A DNA stretch of 64,000 bases from NCBI RefSeq assembly GCF_016595275.2, contig NZ_JAENIQ020000005.1:62001-126000 (forward strand), read 5' to 3'. The position numbers and the translations under genes are program-made. Positions 33,123 to 41,876 of this stretch are shown here, piece by piece (position 1 is the first letter of the stretch; every line of letters begins with the position of its first letter). The notes below the pieces were generated by a model that saw only the letters and a list, made by a program, of their open reading frames with translations, made no database searches and was not told the origin of the DNA. This DNA is from Corynebacterium pygosceleis (GTDB lineage: Bacteria; Actinomycetota; Actinomycetes; Mycobacteriales; Mycobacteriaceae).

Positions 33123-33902
33123 TCAGCGCCCGTGGAAGGTGGGACGCCGCTTCTCCCTGAACGCCGCGAATCCCTCGGCGTAGTCGGCGGAGGAGCAGAG
33201 TTCCCCCTGGGCGATGTTCTCCGCGTGGACGGACTCCCAGAGACCGATCCGCTCGTCGCGGATCGCACGGACCAGCTCGCGGGAGGCGAGGAACGCCTTC
33301 GTCGCGCCGGTGGCGGCGCGTTCGGCGGCGGCGCGGGTGAAGGAGTCCAGGTCTCCGGCGGGGACGGAACGGGAGAACAGGCCGGCGGAGACGGCCTCGG
33401 CACCGCTCATCAGGTCACCGGTGACGATGAGATCCATCGCCCGGTGCGGCCCCAACCGTTCGACGAACAGCCAGTGCCCGCCCGAATCGAGGGTCGCGCC
33501 GAGGTTGGCGAAGGGGGACCCGATCTTCGCGTCATCGGCGACGTAGACGATGTCGGTCGCCAGGGCGAGCCCCAGCCCGACCCCGAGGCACGCGCCCTGG
33601 ACCGCCGCGAACGTCGGCGCGGGGAACGCGGCCATCTGCTTCAGCAGCGGAGTGACCTCCCCGTCCAGGTAGGCGGTGGCGTCGTCGGTGGCGGGATCGA
33701 TGCCCACGATGTTGCGCCCGGCGCAGAATCCCCGTCCCTCCCCACGGAGCAGGAGGGCACGGACACCCTCGTCCGCGGCGCGGGTGTAGGCGTCGGAGAG
33801 GTCACCGACCGCAGCGGAGTCGAGGGCGTTCATCGCCTTCGGGTTGTTCAGGGTGATCACGGCCACGCCATTGCCGGGGCCGTGGAACTCGAGTTCGATC
33901 AT
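33123..33902 (-). CDS. paaG: PaaG: ring-1,2-epoxyphenylacetyl-CoA isomerase
   Basis: 259 residues, of the crotonase family. The oxyanion hole segment is GFCAGRNI. In place of the hydratase Glu it has the GATLDSGGHW segment typical of PaaG, whose Asp drives isomerisation of the epoxide to the oxepin. It also isomerises the double bond of the dehydroadipyl intermediate. It is encoded directly after paaE (17 nt gap). Start ATG 33902 was chosen as the first Met of the conserved frame; the upstream extension runs through paaE in a shadow frame. Confidence 0.92.
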   Translation of the reverse strand: MIELEFHGPGNGVAVITLNNPKAMNALDSAAVGDLSDAYTRAADEGVRALLLRGEGRGFCAGRNIVGIDPATDDATAYLDGEVTPLLKQMAAFPAPTFAAVQGACLGVGLGLALATDIVYVADDAKIGSPFANLGATLDSGGHWLFVERLGPHRAMDLIVTGDLMSGAEAVSAGLFSRSVPAGDLDSFTRAAAERAATGATKAFLASRELVRAIRDERIGLWESVHAENIAQGELCSSADYAEGFAAFREKRRPTFHGR

Positions 33903-33919
33903 TGGTTGTCCTCGCAGTG

Positions 33920-35095
33920 TCAGGCGTCGTAGTCGACGGTGATGGAATCCGTGGTGGGCCGTGTCTGGCAGGTCAGCACGTATCCGCGCTCGACCTCGTC
34001 GGGTTCGAGGGCGAAATTCTCGTCCATCTCGTACTCGCCCTCGACGACCTTCGCGCGGCAGGTTCCGCAGACACCGCCGGCGCAGGCGAAGGGGACGTCG
34101 GGACGCTTCCGTAGTGCGGCGTTGAGGATCGTCTCCCGTGCGGACTTCGGGGACTCGACGGTGCCGCTCAGTCCGTCCAACCGGAACTCGATGGCGTAGT
34201 TGTCGCCGTCGGGATCGGATTCGACGGCACGACCGGTCTGCCCCGGCTGCGGGCCGGAGGTGGACTGGCCCGTGGTGAACAGTTCGAAACGGACGTCGGA
34301 GGCATCGACCCCGACATCGCCGAGTGTGTCCCGGCAGAGCTGCACCAGCTCGAAGGGGCCGCACAGGAACCACTCGTCGACGTGTTCGGGTTGCAGGACG
34401 TGTCCCAGCAGCAGCCGGAGTTTCTCGGCGTCGATGCGCCCGGAGAACAGCGGGTTCACGCGGCTCTCGCGGGACAGGACGTGGTGCACCGCGAAGCGGG
34501 TGGGGTAGCGGTCCTTGAGATCGCCGAGCTCCTCGGCGAACATCACGTCACCCGACCCCTTGTTGGCGTAGACGAGCTCGAAGGTGGCGTCATCGGTCGC
34601 GGCGAGCACCGTCTGCGCGATCGCCATGATCGGTGTGATCCCGGAGCCCGCCGCGACGGCGACCAGGTGGGTCGCCCCCGAGGTCCTGCGTTCGGTGTCC
34701 CGGGCCCGCTCCGCGATCCCCTCCGGATCATTCATGGAGGTCGTGTGCACCCTGGAGGTGAACGCCCCCTGCGGGTTCATCACGTCGATCGTCGTCCCCG
34801 GCTGAAGCTCCTCGTTGGCCCACGTGGAGAACACGCCGCCCGGTGTCTTCTTCACCGCCACCCGGATCACGCCACGACGGGGAATGTCGCAGATGGAGTA
34901 GGAGCGTCGCACCTCGCGGCCGTCGATGTCCGCCCGGAGTGCGACGTACTGGCCGGGGACGTAGTTGTAGTCGTCGGCGAGATGTTCGGGAACGGTGAAC
35001 GTCACCTCGACGGAGTCCTCCGTCAGACGCCGGATCTCCGTGACCTCGAGGGGGTTGAAGGTTGTCTTCCGTCTGGTTCCGGTGGTGGTGGACAA
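33920..35095 (-). CDS. paaE: PaaE: phenylacetyl-CoA 1,2-epoxidase reductase subunit
   Basis: 391 residues. The N-terminal ferredoxin-NADP+ reductase-type FAD domain has RRSYSIC and GGVFSTW. The NADP-binding domain follows (AAGSGITPIMAIA). The C-terminus is a plant-type 2Fe-2S ferredoxin (CAGGVCGTCRAKV, then LTCQT). It passes electrons from NADPH to the di-iron centre of PaaA. It lies 1 nt after the paaD stop and belongs to the operon. The acidic insert before the ferredoxin (TSGPQPGQTGRAVESDPDGD) is a flexible linker. Confidence 0.95.
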   Translation of the reverse strand: MSTTTGTRRKTTFNPLEVTEIRRLTEDSVEVTFTVPEHLADDYNYVPGQYVALRADIDGREVRRSYSICDIPRRGVIRVAVKKTPGGVFSTWANEELQPGTTIDVMNPQGAFTSRVHTTSMNDPEGIAERARDTERRTSGATHLVAVAAGSGITPIMAIAQTVLAATDDATFELVYANKGSGDVMFAEELGDLKDRYPTRFAVHHVLSRESRVNPLFSGRIDAEKLRLLLGHVLQPEHVDEWFLCGPFELVQLCRDTLGDVGVDASDVRFELFTTGQSTSGPQPGQTGRAVESDPDGDNYAIEFRLDGLSGTVESPKSARETILNAALRKRPDVPFACAGGVCGTCRAKVVEGEYEMDENFALEPDEVERGYVLTCQTRPTTDSITVDYDA

Positions 35096-35096
35096 G

Positions 35097-35633
35097 TCAG
35101 TGCCCCTTAAAGTAGTCGAACGGCTCCCGGCAGTCCCGGCACGTGTAGAGCGCCTTGCACGAGGTGGAGCCGAAGTGGCTGGATTCTGTGGTGTTCATCG
35201 ATCCGCAGTGCGGACACCGGATCGCGGGAGTCAGGGTGATCGGGATGGGGCCCGAGCTGCGCTCACGCGCCACGGGAGGAGCGATGCCGTACTCCCGCAG
35301 CTGCTGTCTGCCCAGTTCGGTGATCCAGTCCGTGGACCAGGCGGGCCGGAGCACCGTCTCGATGCGCGGGGTCGGGTGGCCGGCGGCGGTCACGGCGGCG
35401 GTGACGTCCGCGGTGATCGTGCCCATCGCGGGGCACCCCGAGTAGGTCGGCGTGATGACGACGACCGGGGTGTCCCCGTCGAAGCGTGCGCCACGCAGTA
35501 TCCCCAGATCGGCGATGGAGATCACGGGGATCTCCGGATCCGGGACGGTCGCGGCGACGTCCCACAGGTGGGCGGCTGACGGATCGGTCGGGCGCAGTGG
35601 ATGTGCCGGGTGTGTGGTGGACACGGTGATCAC
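35097..35633 (-). CDS. paaD: PaaD: phenylacetyl-CoA epoxidase Fe-S assembly/maturation protein
   Basis: 178 residues. The N-terminal MIP18/SufT-like domain (DPEIPVISIADLGILR, then TYSGCPAM) is followed by a C-terminal cysteine-rich zinc-ribbon (RCPHCGS...CRDCREPF). PaaD is required to mature the PaaE cluster or the epoxidase complex. Start GTG 35633 was chosen because it overlaps the paaC stop as GTGA, giving translational coupling; the ORF extends 11 codons further upstream without support. It lies between paaC and paaE in the operon. Confidence 0.92.
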   Translation of the reverse strand: MITVSTTHPAHPLRPTDPSAAHLWDVAATVPDPEIPVISIADLGILRGARFDGDTPVVVITPTYSGCPAMGTITADVTAAVTAAGHPTPRIETVLRPAWSTDWITELGRQQLREYGIAPPVARERSSGPIPITLTPAIRCPHCGSMNTTESSHFGSTSCKALYTCRDCREPFDYFKGH

Positions 35634-36457
35634 CAGGTCGCACCCGGATGCTGACGGGCGAGCCACTGCATCTCGGCGAGGATGAAGCCACGGTGCTCCG
35701 AGTACCGTCCGGAGCGCTGCCCGGACCGGGCCTGAGGATAGTCGGGGATCTCGAGTCCGGCCTCGGCGATGATGTGGGCGATCCGTTCGTCGAACTCCCC
35801 CCGCAGCGTGGAGGGGGGAACCGCGATGTCCCCGAGTTCCGCGTGCAGGGGCAGATCCTCGAACAGTTCATCGAGGTAGGGCCACATGTAGTTCAGCCCG
35901 GCCTGCATCCGGCGGTGCGACTCCTCCGTGCCGTGACCGAGACGCATGAGCCACTGACTGGAGTGGTCGACGTGGTACTCGACCTCCTTGATGGCCTTCT
36001 CCGCGATGGCGGAGAGCGTCTCGTCCGTGGAGTTCCGCAGGCGGGTGTAGAGACCGTAGGCGTAGTAGGAGAAGATCAGCTGCCGGGCGATGGTGTGGGC
36101 GAAGTCGCCGTTCTCCTGCTCCACGAGGCGGCAGGAGCGGAACTCCTCCTCGTCCCGGAAATAAGCCAGCTCATCCTCCGTTTTGTCCCAGGCGGTGCCT
36201 GCGTAGGACAGGAGGAAGCGGGCGTGCCCGAGGAGATCGAGCGCGATGTTCGTCAACGCGATGTCCTCCTCCATCTCCGGCGCACGGGAGACCCACCAGC
36301 CGAGTCGTTGGGCGAGGATCAGGGAGTCGTCCCCGAGCGTGAGGGCGTAGCGCGCGACGGCGTCCGTGGCGACCGCGCCCGAGGCCTGGATGTCCTCGGC
36401 GGTGATGGCGTCACCCATCCAGTGGTGCGTGGCGGTGTCGGTGTTCGGTGTGCTCAC
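35630..36457 (-). CDS. paaC: PaaC: phenylacetyl-CoA epoxidase structural subunit
   Basis: 275 residues, of the ferritin-like four-helix fold without di-iron ligands. The diagnostic stretches are RYALTLGDDSLILAQRLG, ALDLLGHARFLL, EVEYHVDHSSQWLMRLG and YMWPYLDELFE. It forms the PaaAC core that binds phenylacetyl-CoA next to catalytic PaaA. ATG 36457 lies at an ATGA overlap with the paaB stop. Family and operon position agree. Confidence 0.95.
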   Translation of the reverse strand: MSTPNTDTATHHWMGDAITAEDIQASGAVATDAVARYALTLGDDSLILAQRLGWWVSRAPEMEEDIALTNIALDLLGHARFLLSYAGTAWDKTEDELAYFRDEEEFRSCRLVEQENGDFAHTIARQLIFSYYAYGLYTRLRNSTDETLSAIAEKAIKEVEYHVDHSSQWLMRLGHGTEESHRRMQAGLNYMWPYLDELFEDLPLHAELGDIAVPPSTLRGEFDERIAHIIAEAGLEIPDYPQARSGQRSGRYSEHRGFILAEMQWLARQHPGATW

Positions 36458-36744
36458 AGGTGCTTCACCCCTTCACTGCGCGTGTAGTAGGTGGCGTGCC
36501 GGTAGTTCTTGCCCTGGGCGGACTGGAAGAACCCGCCCTTCGCGTCCGGGTCGGAGGCGGTGACCGCGTCGGACGGGACCACCCAGACGCTCGAGCCCTC
36601 GTTGCGTCGGGTGTAGAGGTCCCGGGCGTTGCGCAGTGCCATCGTCGCGTCGGGTGCGTGCAGTGAACCGGCGTGCACGTGGGACAGACCCCGGGAGGAA
36701 CGGACGAAGACCTCCCAGAGGGGCCAGGTGGCGGAGTCGGACAT
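36454..36744 (-). CDS. paaB: PaaB: phenylacetyl-CoA epoxidase small subunit
   Basis: 96 residues, the usual length. It starts with WPLWEVFVRSSRGLSHVHAG, the PaaB hallmark, then HAPDATMALRNARDLYTRR. It is the small bridging subunit that lets PaaAC dimers assemble. It lies 47 nt after paaA and overlaps paaC by 4 nt. Confidence 0.95.
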   Translation of the reverse strand: MSDSATWPLWEVFVRSSRGLSHVHAGSLHAPDATMALRNARDLYTRRNEGSSVWVVPSDAVTASDPDAKGGFFQSAQGKNYRHATYYTRSEGVKHL

Positions 36745-36791
36745 GGTGTGCTTCTTTCGTCTGGGCTGGTTGTAGGGGGTCAGAGAGGGGA

Positions 36792-37793
36792 TCAGGCGAC
36801 GTGGAGGCCGCGTTCGGCGGGACCCGACGCGGCGGTCTTCTCCGCGTAGGCGGCGGCGGCCTCACGGACCCACGCGCCGTCGTCGAAGGCCTGTCGGCGC
36901 CGCTGGAGACGCTGGACGTTGCACGGGCCGGATCCCCGGATGGTGGACTTGAACTCGGACCAGTCGAGCTCGCCGAAGTCGTAGTGGCCGCGTTCCTCGT
37001 TCCACTTCAGGTCGGGGTCCTCGAAGTGGAGTCCGAGAGCCTCGGCCTGGGGGACGATCATGTCGACGAAACGCTGGCGCAGCTCGTCGTTGGAGAAGCG
37101 CTTGATGTTCCACTCCATCGACTGCCGGGAGTTGGGGGAGTCGTCGTCCGGAGGGCCGAACATCTGGAGTGCGGGACCGTAGAAGCGGTTGATCGCCTCC
37201 TGCGCCATCTGCTTCTGCGCCGGGGTGCCGTGGGACAGGGAGTAGAGGATCTCCCACCCCTGGCGCTGGTGGAAGGACTCCTCCTTGCACACCCGGATCA
37301 TCGCCCGGGCGTAGGGACCGTAGGAACAGCGGCAGAGGGGGACCTGGTTGCAGATCGCGGCTCCGTCGACGAGCCAGCCGATGGCCCCGATGTCGGCCCA
37401 GGTGCGCGCCGGGTAGTTGAAGATCGACGAGTACTTGGCGCGTCCGGTGAGCAGCTGATCGACGAGTTCATCGCGACCTGTGCCGAGTGTCTCCGCCGCG
37501 GAGTACAGGTAGAGACCGTGACCGGCCTCGTCCTGCACCTTGGCCATGAGGATGGCCTTCCGTTTCAGGGAGGGGGCGCGGGTGATCCAGTTCGCCTCGG
37601 GCTGCATGCCGATGATCTCCGAGTGCGCGTGCTGCGAGATCTGGCGGGTGAGGGTGCGCCGGTATCCGTCCGGCATCCAGTCGGTGGGCTCGATGCGGGA
37701 GTCCTCCGCGATGATGCTGTCGAAGTGGCGCTGGCCCTCGACATCGGTGGCGGGGTTGTCGGTGCTGGAACGGGTGGGGGCTGGGGATGTCAC
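36792..37793 (-). CDS. paaA: PaaA: phenylacetyl-CoA 1,2-epoxidase catalytic di-iron subunit
   Basis: 333 residues, of the ferritin-like fold. The di-iron ligand motifs are present: DEAGH at 88-92 and EESFH at 171-175. The CoA-binding Lys/Arg region [20 protein letters not shown] is in place. It uses O2 to epoxidise the aromatic ring of phenylacetyl-CoA, the committed step of the aerobic route. It is first gene of the minus-strand operon paaABCDEGJFH (37793 to 30203). ATG 37793 was chosen; the longer ORF is a shadow. A TTGACA-17-TATACT promoter with a PaaR-type operator lies upstream. Confidence 0.97.
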   Translation of the reverse strand: MTSPAPTRSSTDNPATDVEGQRHFDSIIAEDSRIEPTDWMPDGYRRTLTRQISQHAHSEIIGMQPEANWITRAPSLKRKAILMAKVQDEAGHGLYLYSAAETLGTGRDELVDQLLTGRAKYSSIFNYPARTWADIGAIGWLVDGAAICNQVPLCRCSYGPYARAMIRVCKEESFHQRQGWEILYSLSHGTPAQKQMAQEAINRFYGPALQMFGPPDDDSPNSRQSMEWNIKRFSNDELRQRFVDMIVPQAEALGLHFEDPDLKWNEERGHYDFGELDWSEFKSTIRGSGPCNVQRLQRRRQAFDDGAWVREAAAAYAEKTAASGPAERGLHVA

Positions 37794-37941
37794 GGTGTTC
37801 TCCTCTGGGAGGCCCGTAGTGTCCGGGGCCGGGGCTGGGCCTGCGGTCGCTCGGACGGCTGCGGGTGACGGTGCGGCGGAGCCGCTGGAGCGGGGCGGTC
37901 AGATGGCTGGTGCCGGTGCCCGACGGTTGCATGTGTGAAAA

Positions 37942-37959
37942 ACTGATCGTTCGGTCAGT
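37942..37959. promoter_or_regulatory. Candidate PaaR operator at the paaA promoter
   Basis: ACTGATC-GTTC-GGTCAGT, an inverted repeat with one mismatch. It begins at the last three bases of the paaA -10 and covers the transcription start, so binding would block initiation. Confidence 0.75.
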
Positions 37960-37985
37960 ATATGAACGGGTGTGATCTGTGTCAA
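37957..37985 (-). promoter_or_regulatory. Promoter of the paaABCDEGJFH operon
   Basis: On the minus strand, TTGACA (37985-37980), 17 nt, TATACT (37962-37957). Near-consensus; it lies about 165 nt before the paaA start. Confidence 0.75.
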
Positions 37986-37986
37986 T
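37971..37986. promoter_or_regulatory. CRP/GlxR-like half-conserved site overlapping the paaA -35
   Basis: TGTGA-TCTGTG-TCAAT: the left half matches the GlxR consensus TGTGA exactly, the right half in three of five bases. It covers the -35, so it would act as a block. Weak evidence. Confidence 0.25.
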
Positions 37987-38157
37987 GGATTCTGTGATCT
38001 GCGACTCACCCCCGTCCCCCTGGTTCACGTAGCGTCCCGGCGTCCGTAAGCGGGGGTGGTGCCCGTGTGCGGACCCGCCTGTTGGTGGTTGCCCCCGCCG
38101 TTCAATACGCTGGTCACAGGTGGAGTGTGTCGACGGCGGGACTGGAAGGTGGACGGG

Positions 38158-38775
38158 ATGCGACGGAGTCGGACTGTGCCGGAACCTGTGTCGGGACGGG
38201 GGCGTCCCGGGTACTCGCGCGAGGACATCCTCCGTGCCGCGGTGGACGCCTTCAACGCGGCGGGCTATGAGGCGACCTCCATGGGGGCGCTCGCCGACCG
38301 GTTGGGGGTGACGAAGTCCGCGCTCTACCACCACGTCTCCTCCAAGGAGGAGCTGCTCGACGAGGCTCTCGACCGCGCACTGGACACCCTCGGCGGGGTC
38401 ATCGACGAGGTCGGGACGTGTGAGGGCGGTGACATGGAGCGGCTGCGTCTGCTCGTGCGGGGGACGACCCTCGCGCTGTGCGCCGAGGCCCCCTACGTGA
38501 CACTGCTCCTCAGGCTGCGGGGGAACTCCGATGTCGAACGTCGGGCCATGGACCGTCGGCGCGAGTACACGCGCACGGTCGTCGATCTCGTCTCGGGCGC
38601 GCAGGCGGACGGTGATCTCCGTGCCGACGTTGACCCGGCGACGGTCGGCCGCCTCCTGTTCGGCATGGTCAACTCCCTGGTGGAGTGGTACCGGCCGGAC
38701 GGTCACCTGTCTCCGGCGGAGCTGGCCGAGCTGACCGGAAAGATGGCGTTCGGCGGTCTCGTCCCCCGTTCCTGA
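38158..38775 (+). CDS. paaR: PaaR: TetR-family repressor of the phenylacetate genes
   Basis: 205 residues. The N-terminal TetR helix-turn-helix reads MGALADRLGVTKSALYHHVSSKEEL. The C-terminal ligand-binding domain includes LLLRLRGNSDVERRAMDRRREY. It lies divergent from paaA in the 364-bp region that carries the operon promoter. Three copies of an 18-bp inverted repeat lie in front of paaZ/paaI, paaA and paaK. PaaR-type repressors release DNA when phenylacetyl-CoA accumulates. ATG 38158 follows GGAAGG; the longer frame adds an implausible Cys/Trp-rich start. Confidence 0.85.
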   Translation: MRRSRTVPEPVSGRGRPGYSREDILRAAVDAFNAAGYEATSMGALADRLGVTKSALYHHVSSKEELLDEALDRALDTLGGVIDEVGTCEGGDMERLRLLVRGTTLALCAEAPYVTLLLRLRGNSDVERRAMDRRREYTRTVVDLVSGAQADGDLRADVDPATVGRLLFGMVNSLVEWYRPDGHLSPAELAELTGKMAFGGLVPRS

Positions 38776-38852
38776 ATCCGGTTTTCAACCGGCTGTCATC
38801 TGTGGATTCGTGGATCGGTCGGATGCGGGGGTGGCTGTGTTCCCCGACGGAT

Positions 38853-38871
38853 TTAGGTTAGCCCCAGTTGA
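38853..38871. promoter_or_regulatory. DtxR-like iron box between paaR and paaK
   Basis: The 19-mer TTAGGTTAGCCCCAGTTGA matches the DtxR consensus TTAGGTTAGCCTAACCTAA at 14 of 19 positions, with the first 11 perfect. It lies about 320 nt before paaK, far for direct repression. Confidence 0.4.
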
Positions 38872-38970
38872 AAGCTCATTTGGGCTGCCGTGGCGAACGT
38901 TCGGTCGGGGGTGGTTTTGTGGACCATTCGGGAATTTCCGCCAAATCAGTGGTCTGCATCACGCCGCCTA

Positions 38971-38986
38971 TGTATCGTGGGTCACA
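38971..38986. promoter_or_regulatory. CRP/GlxR-like site upstream of paaK
   Basis: TGTAT-CGTGGG-TCACA has a perfect right half and lies 3 nt before the PaaR operator. Confidence 0.3.
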
Positions 38987-38989
38987 CAA

Positions 38990-39007
38990 ACTGACCAGGT
39001 GGTCGGT
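38990..39007. promoter_or_regulatory. Candidate PaaR operator upstream of paaK
   Basis: ACTGACC-AGGT-GGTCGGT, the same inverted repeat as at paaZ and paaA, with the same 4-nt spacing. It places paaK and the transporter under the same control. Confidence 0.75.
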
Positions 39008-39174
39008 AAATAGGGTCGCCGGTTCACACCCAGACACCGGATACCCGGACACCCGCCCCCGTCCCCGCGCAGCCCACCGTTACGGCACCTCCGTCGGTGC
39101 AGCGGGGGATTCCATCTGACGATCTGCGGCAGATCCCCGCCGAAGATCCCCCCACCCAGAGAAGAGAATCGCCT

Positions 39175-40488
39175 GTGACCTCCCTGTACGACATCACCTC
39201 CGCGAACCACGGACCCGAGACCGGGATCGAGTTCGCCTCCCGCGACGAGATCACCGCACTCCAGACCGCCCGCGCCAAGAACACCCTGCGCCACGCCTAC
39301 TACAACGTGCCGCACTACCGCCGCGCCTTCGACGAGAAGGGCGTCCACCCGGACGACTTCCGTGAGCTGGCCGACCTCGCGCTCTTCCCGTTCACCGACA
39401 AGAACGACCTCCGCGCCGAGTACCCCTTCGGCATGTTCGCCGTGGGACGCAACCAACTCGTCCGTGTCCACGCCTCCTCGGGCACCACCGGGCTCCCCAC
39501 CGTCGTCGGATACACCCGCAGGGACATCGAGACCTGGGCCGACCTCGTCGCCAGGTCCCTGCGGGCGGGAGGTGTCCGCCCCGGCGACAAGGTCCAGGTC
39601 GCCTTCGGCTACGGCCTCTTCACCGGTGGACTCGGGGCGCACTACGGTGTCGAGAAGCTCGGCGCCACCGCCATCCCGACCTCCGGCGGAATGACCGAAC
39701 GCCAGATCCAGATCATCCAGGACTTCAAGCCCGACGCGATCATGGCGACACCGTCCTACATGCTCAACGTCCTCGACCAGATGCGCAGGGAGGGCATCGA
39801 CCCCGCCACGACCTCCCTCACCCACGGCATCTTCGGTGCGGAACCCTGGAGCGAGGGCATGCGTCGTGAACTCCAGGACGGACTCGGCATCGACGCGACC
39901 GACATCTACGGACTCTCCGAGATCATGGGCCCCGGCGTCGCCCAGGAATGCGTCGAGACGAAGGACGGACTGACCCTCTGGGAGGACCACTTCTACCCGG
40001 AGATCGTGGACCCGGAGACCCTCCAGCCGGTTCCCGACGGCCAGTTCGGGGAGCTCATCATCACCCCGCTGACGAAGGAGGCCTTCCCGGTCGTGCGCTA
40101 CCGCACCCACGACCTCACCCGACTGCTTCCCGGAACCGCGCGCTCCATGCGCCGCCTCGAGCGCATCTCCGCCCGCAACGACGACATGATCATCCTCCGC
40201 GGCGTCAACTGTTTCCCGAGCCAGTTCGAGGAACTCATCACCGAAGACCCGGACCTGCGGCCCCGCTACCAGTGCGTGCTCGAGCGCAAGGGACGCATGG
40301 ACGCACTGCGTCTCCTCGTGGAGTCCTCGCCCGGACGCACCACCGAGGAGAAGGAACAGTCCAGGGCCCACCTCGTCCGGCAGATCAAGAACCGGATCGG
40401 AATCAGCGTCATCGTGGAGATCCACGACCACGTCGACTGCGGTGAAGGAAAAGCCAAGCGTCTCGTAGACAACCGACCCAGGGACTGA
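39175..40488 (+). CDS. paaK: PaaK: phenylacetate-CoA ligase
   Basis: 437 residues. The AMP-binding P-loop is SSGTTGLPTV at 101-110. The PaaK/paaF-like core follows (YGLSEIMGPGVA, YRTHDLTRLLPG), and the C-terminal domain is AMP-binding-C type (RGVNCFPSQFEE and a catalytic Lys in GEGKAKRLVD). It activates phenylacetate with ATP and CoA to phenylacetyl-CoA, the PaaR inducer. GTG 39175 was chosen because it follows an AGAAGAG site and starts the conserved frame. It is followed after 47 nt by an MHS transporter gene, forming a short uptake/activation operon. Confidence 0.95.
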   Translation: MTSLYDITSANHGPETGIEFASRDEITALQTARAKNTLRHAYYNVPHYRRAFDEKGVHPDDFRELADLALFPFTDKNDLRAEYPFGMFAVGRNQLVRVHASSGTTGLPTVVGYTRRDIETWADLVARSLRAGGVRPGDKVQVAFGYGLFTGGLGAHYGVEKLGATAIPTSGGMTERQIQIIQDFKPDAIMATPSYMLNVLDQMRREGIDPATTSLTHGIFGAEPWSEGMRRELQDGLGIDATDIYGLSEIMGPGVAQECVETKDGLTLWEDHFYPEIVDPETLQPVPDGQFGELIITPLTKEAFPVVRYRTHDLTRLLPGTARSMRRLERISARNDDMIILRGVNCFPSQFEELITEDPDLRPRYQCVLERKGRMDALRLLVESSPGRTTEEKEQSRAHLVRQIKNRIGISVIVEIHDHVDCGEGKAKRLVDNRPRD

Positions 40489-40535
40489 TCACCCGCCGTG
40501 ACGATCCTCCCCACCCGCCAGGAAGGCCCCACCAC

Positions 40536-41867
40536 ATGACGACCAACATCACGACCGGGCAACCCAAGAACTCATTCTCCGGTCCACTGACAAAGGAACA
40601 CAAGAAGGTCCTCGCCGGCTCGATGGTCGGAACCACCGTCGAGTGGTTCGACTTCTTCATCTACGCACAGGCCGCGGGTCTCATCTTCGCGTCCCAGTTC
40701 TTCAATCCCGCAGGCAACAACTCCCCGACCCTGGCGCAGATCATCTCCTGGGCGTCCCTCGGCCTGTCCTTCCTCGTCCGACCCCTCGGCGCCGTCGTCG
40801 CCGGGCACCTCGGCGACCGGAAGGGCCGGAAGTTCGTGCTCACCCTCACCCTCCTCGGCATGGGAGGTGCGACCGTCGCCATCGGTTTCCTGCCCACCTA
40901 CGAGCAGATCGGTGTGGCGGCCCCCCTGCTGCTCATCGGCCTGCGCCTCCTGCAGGGCTTCTCCGCGGGCGGTGAGTGGGGCGGCGCCGCACTTCTCGCC
41001 GTCGAGCACGCTCCCGTCCACCGTCGCGGCTACTTCGGCTCCTTCCCCCAGGTCGGTGTGCCGTGCGGCATGATTCTGGCGACCCTGTTCATGCTGGTGC
41101 TGACCTCAGTCACCACACCCGAACAGTTCGAGGCCTGGGGCTGGCGCATCCCGTTCCTCTCCTCCGTTGTGATGATCATCATCGGATACCTGATCCGGAA
41201 GATGTGCGAGGAATCCCCGGTGTTCGCCGAACTGGAGAAACTCCAGAAGGAATCCTCCGCACCGCTGAAGGTCCTGTTCTCCGGACACAAGAAGCCCGTC
41301 ATCCTCTGCGCGATGATCTTCGCCGCAGACAACGCCGCCGGCTACCTGGCCATCGCCTTCTTCAGTTCCTACGGTGCGAAGGTCCTCGGGATGCCCCGCT
41401 CGACGGTGCTGTTCATCTCCCTGGCCGGAGCCGTGTCCTGGACCGTCGGAACCATTCTCTGGGGTGCGATGTCCGACAGGCTCGGCAGGCGCAACGTGTT
41501 CACCTGGGGGTACATCATCATGGCCCTGTTCGCCATCCCGATGTGGATGATGATCGACACCGCCAACGTCTTCTTCTTCGGACTCGCGGTGGTCATCCTC
41601 GGTCAGCTCCTCGGCGCCACCTACGGCCCCCAGGCCGCGCTCTACGCCGAGATGTTCCCGGCCAAGGTCCGGCTCTCCGGTATCTCCATCGGCTACGCCG
41701 CCGGATCCATCATCGGTGGTGCCTTCGCCCCGATGATCGCGCAGCTCCTGCTGAACGAGACCGGAACGTCGATGTCCATCGGCGTCTACCTCATCGTCAT
41801 CTCGCTGTTCTCCCTGTGGGGTGTCCGCATGGTCAACCCCAGGGTGGAGAAGTGCGACCTGCACTGA
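40536..41867 (+). CDS. MHS-family MFS transporter, probable phenylacetate/aromatic acid uptake
   Basis: 443 residues, about 12 transmembrane helices. The MHS-family (metabolite:H+ symporter) signatures are GTTVEWFDFFIYA at the N-terminus, the loop GDRKGRKFVL and RLLQGFSAGGEWGGA. The PaaR operator upstream of paaK and the tight spacing (AGGAAGG, then ATG 40536) suggest it imports phenylacetate for PaaK. This is inference: other members carry shikimate, proline or dicarboxylates. Confidence 0.85.
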   Translation: MTTNITTGQPKNSFSGPLTKEHKKVLAGSMVGTTVEWFDFFIYAQAAGLIFASQFFNPAGNNSPTLAQIISWASLGLSFLVRPLGAVVAGHLGDRKGRKFVLTLTLLGMGGATVAIGFLPTYEQIGVAAPLLLIGLRLLQGFSAGGEWGGAALLAVEHAPVHRRGYFGSFPQVGVPCGMILATLFMLVLTSVTTPEQFEAWGWRIPFLSSVVMIIIGYLIRKMCEESPVFAELEKLQKESSAPLKVLFSGHKKPVILCAMIFAADNAAGYLAIAFFSSYGAKVLGMPRSTVLFISLAGAVSWTVGTILWGAMSDRLGRRNVFTWGYIIMALFAIPMWMMIDTANVFFFGLAVVILGQLLGATYGPQAALYAEMFPAKVRLSGISIGYAAGSIIGGAFAPMIAQLLLNETGTSMSIGVYLIVISLFSLWGVRMVNPRVEKCDLH

Positions 41868-41876
41868 TCCCCTTCC

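Larger units (their letters stand above)
38776..39174. other. 399-bp intergenic region between paaR and paaK
   Basis: No gene is supported. It carries a DtxR-like box, a CRP/GlxR-like site and a PaaR-type operator, listed separately. The short open frame at 38810-39013 has no ribosome-binding site and no coding look. Confidence 0.65.

Noticed and set aside
38810..39013. 67-codon frame in the paaR-paaK gap
   Set aside because: No ribosome-binding site, crosses the candidate DtxR box and the PaaR operator, and no recognisable similarity.
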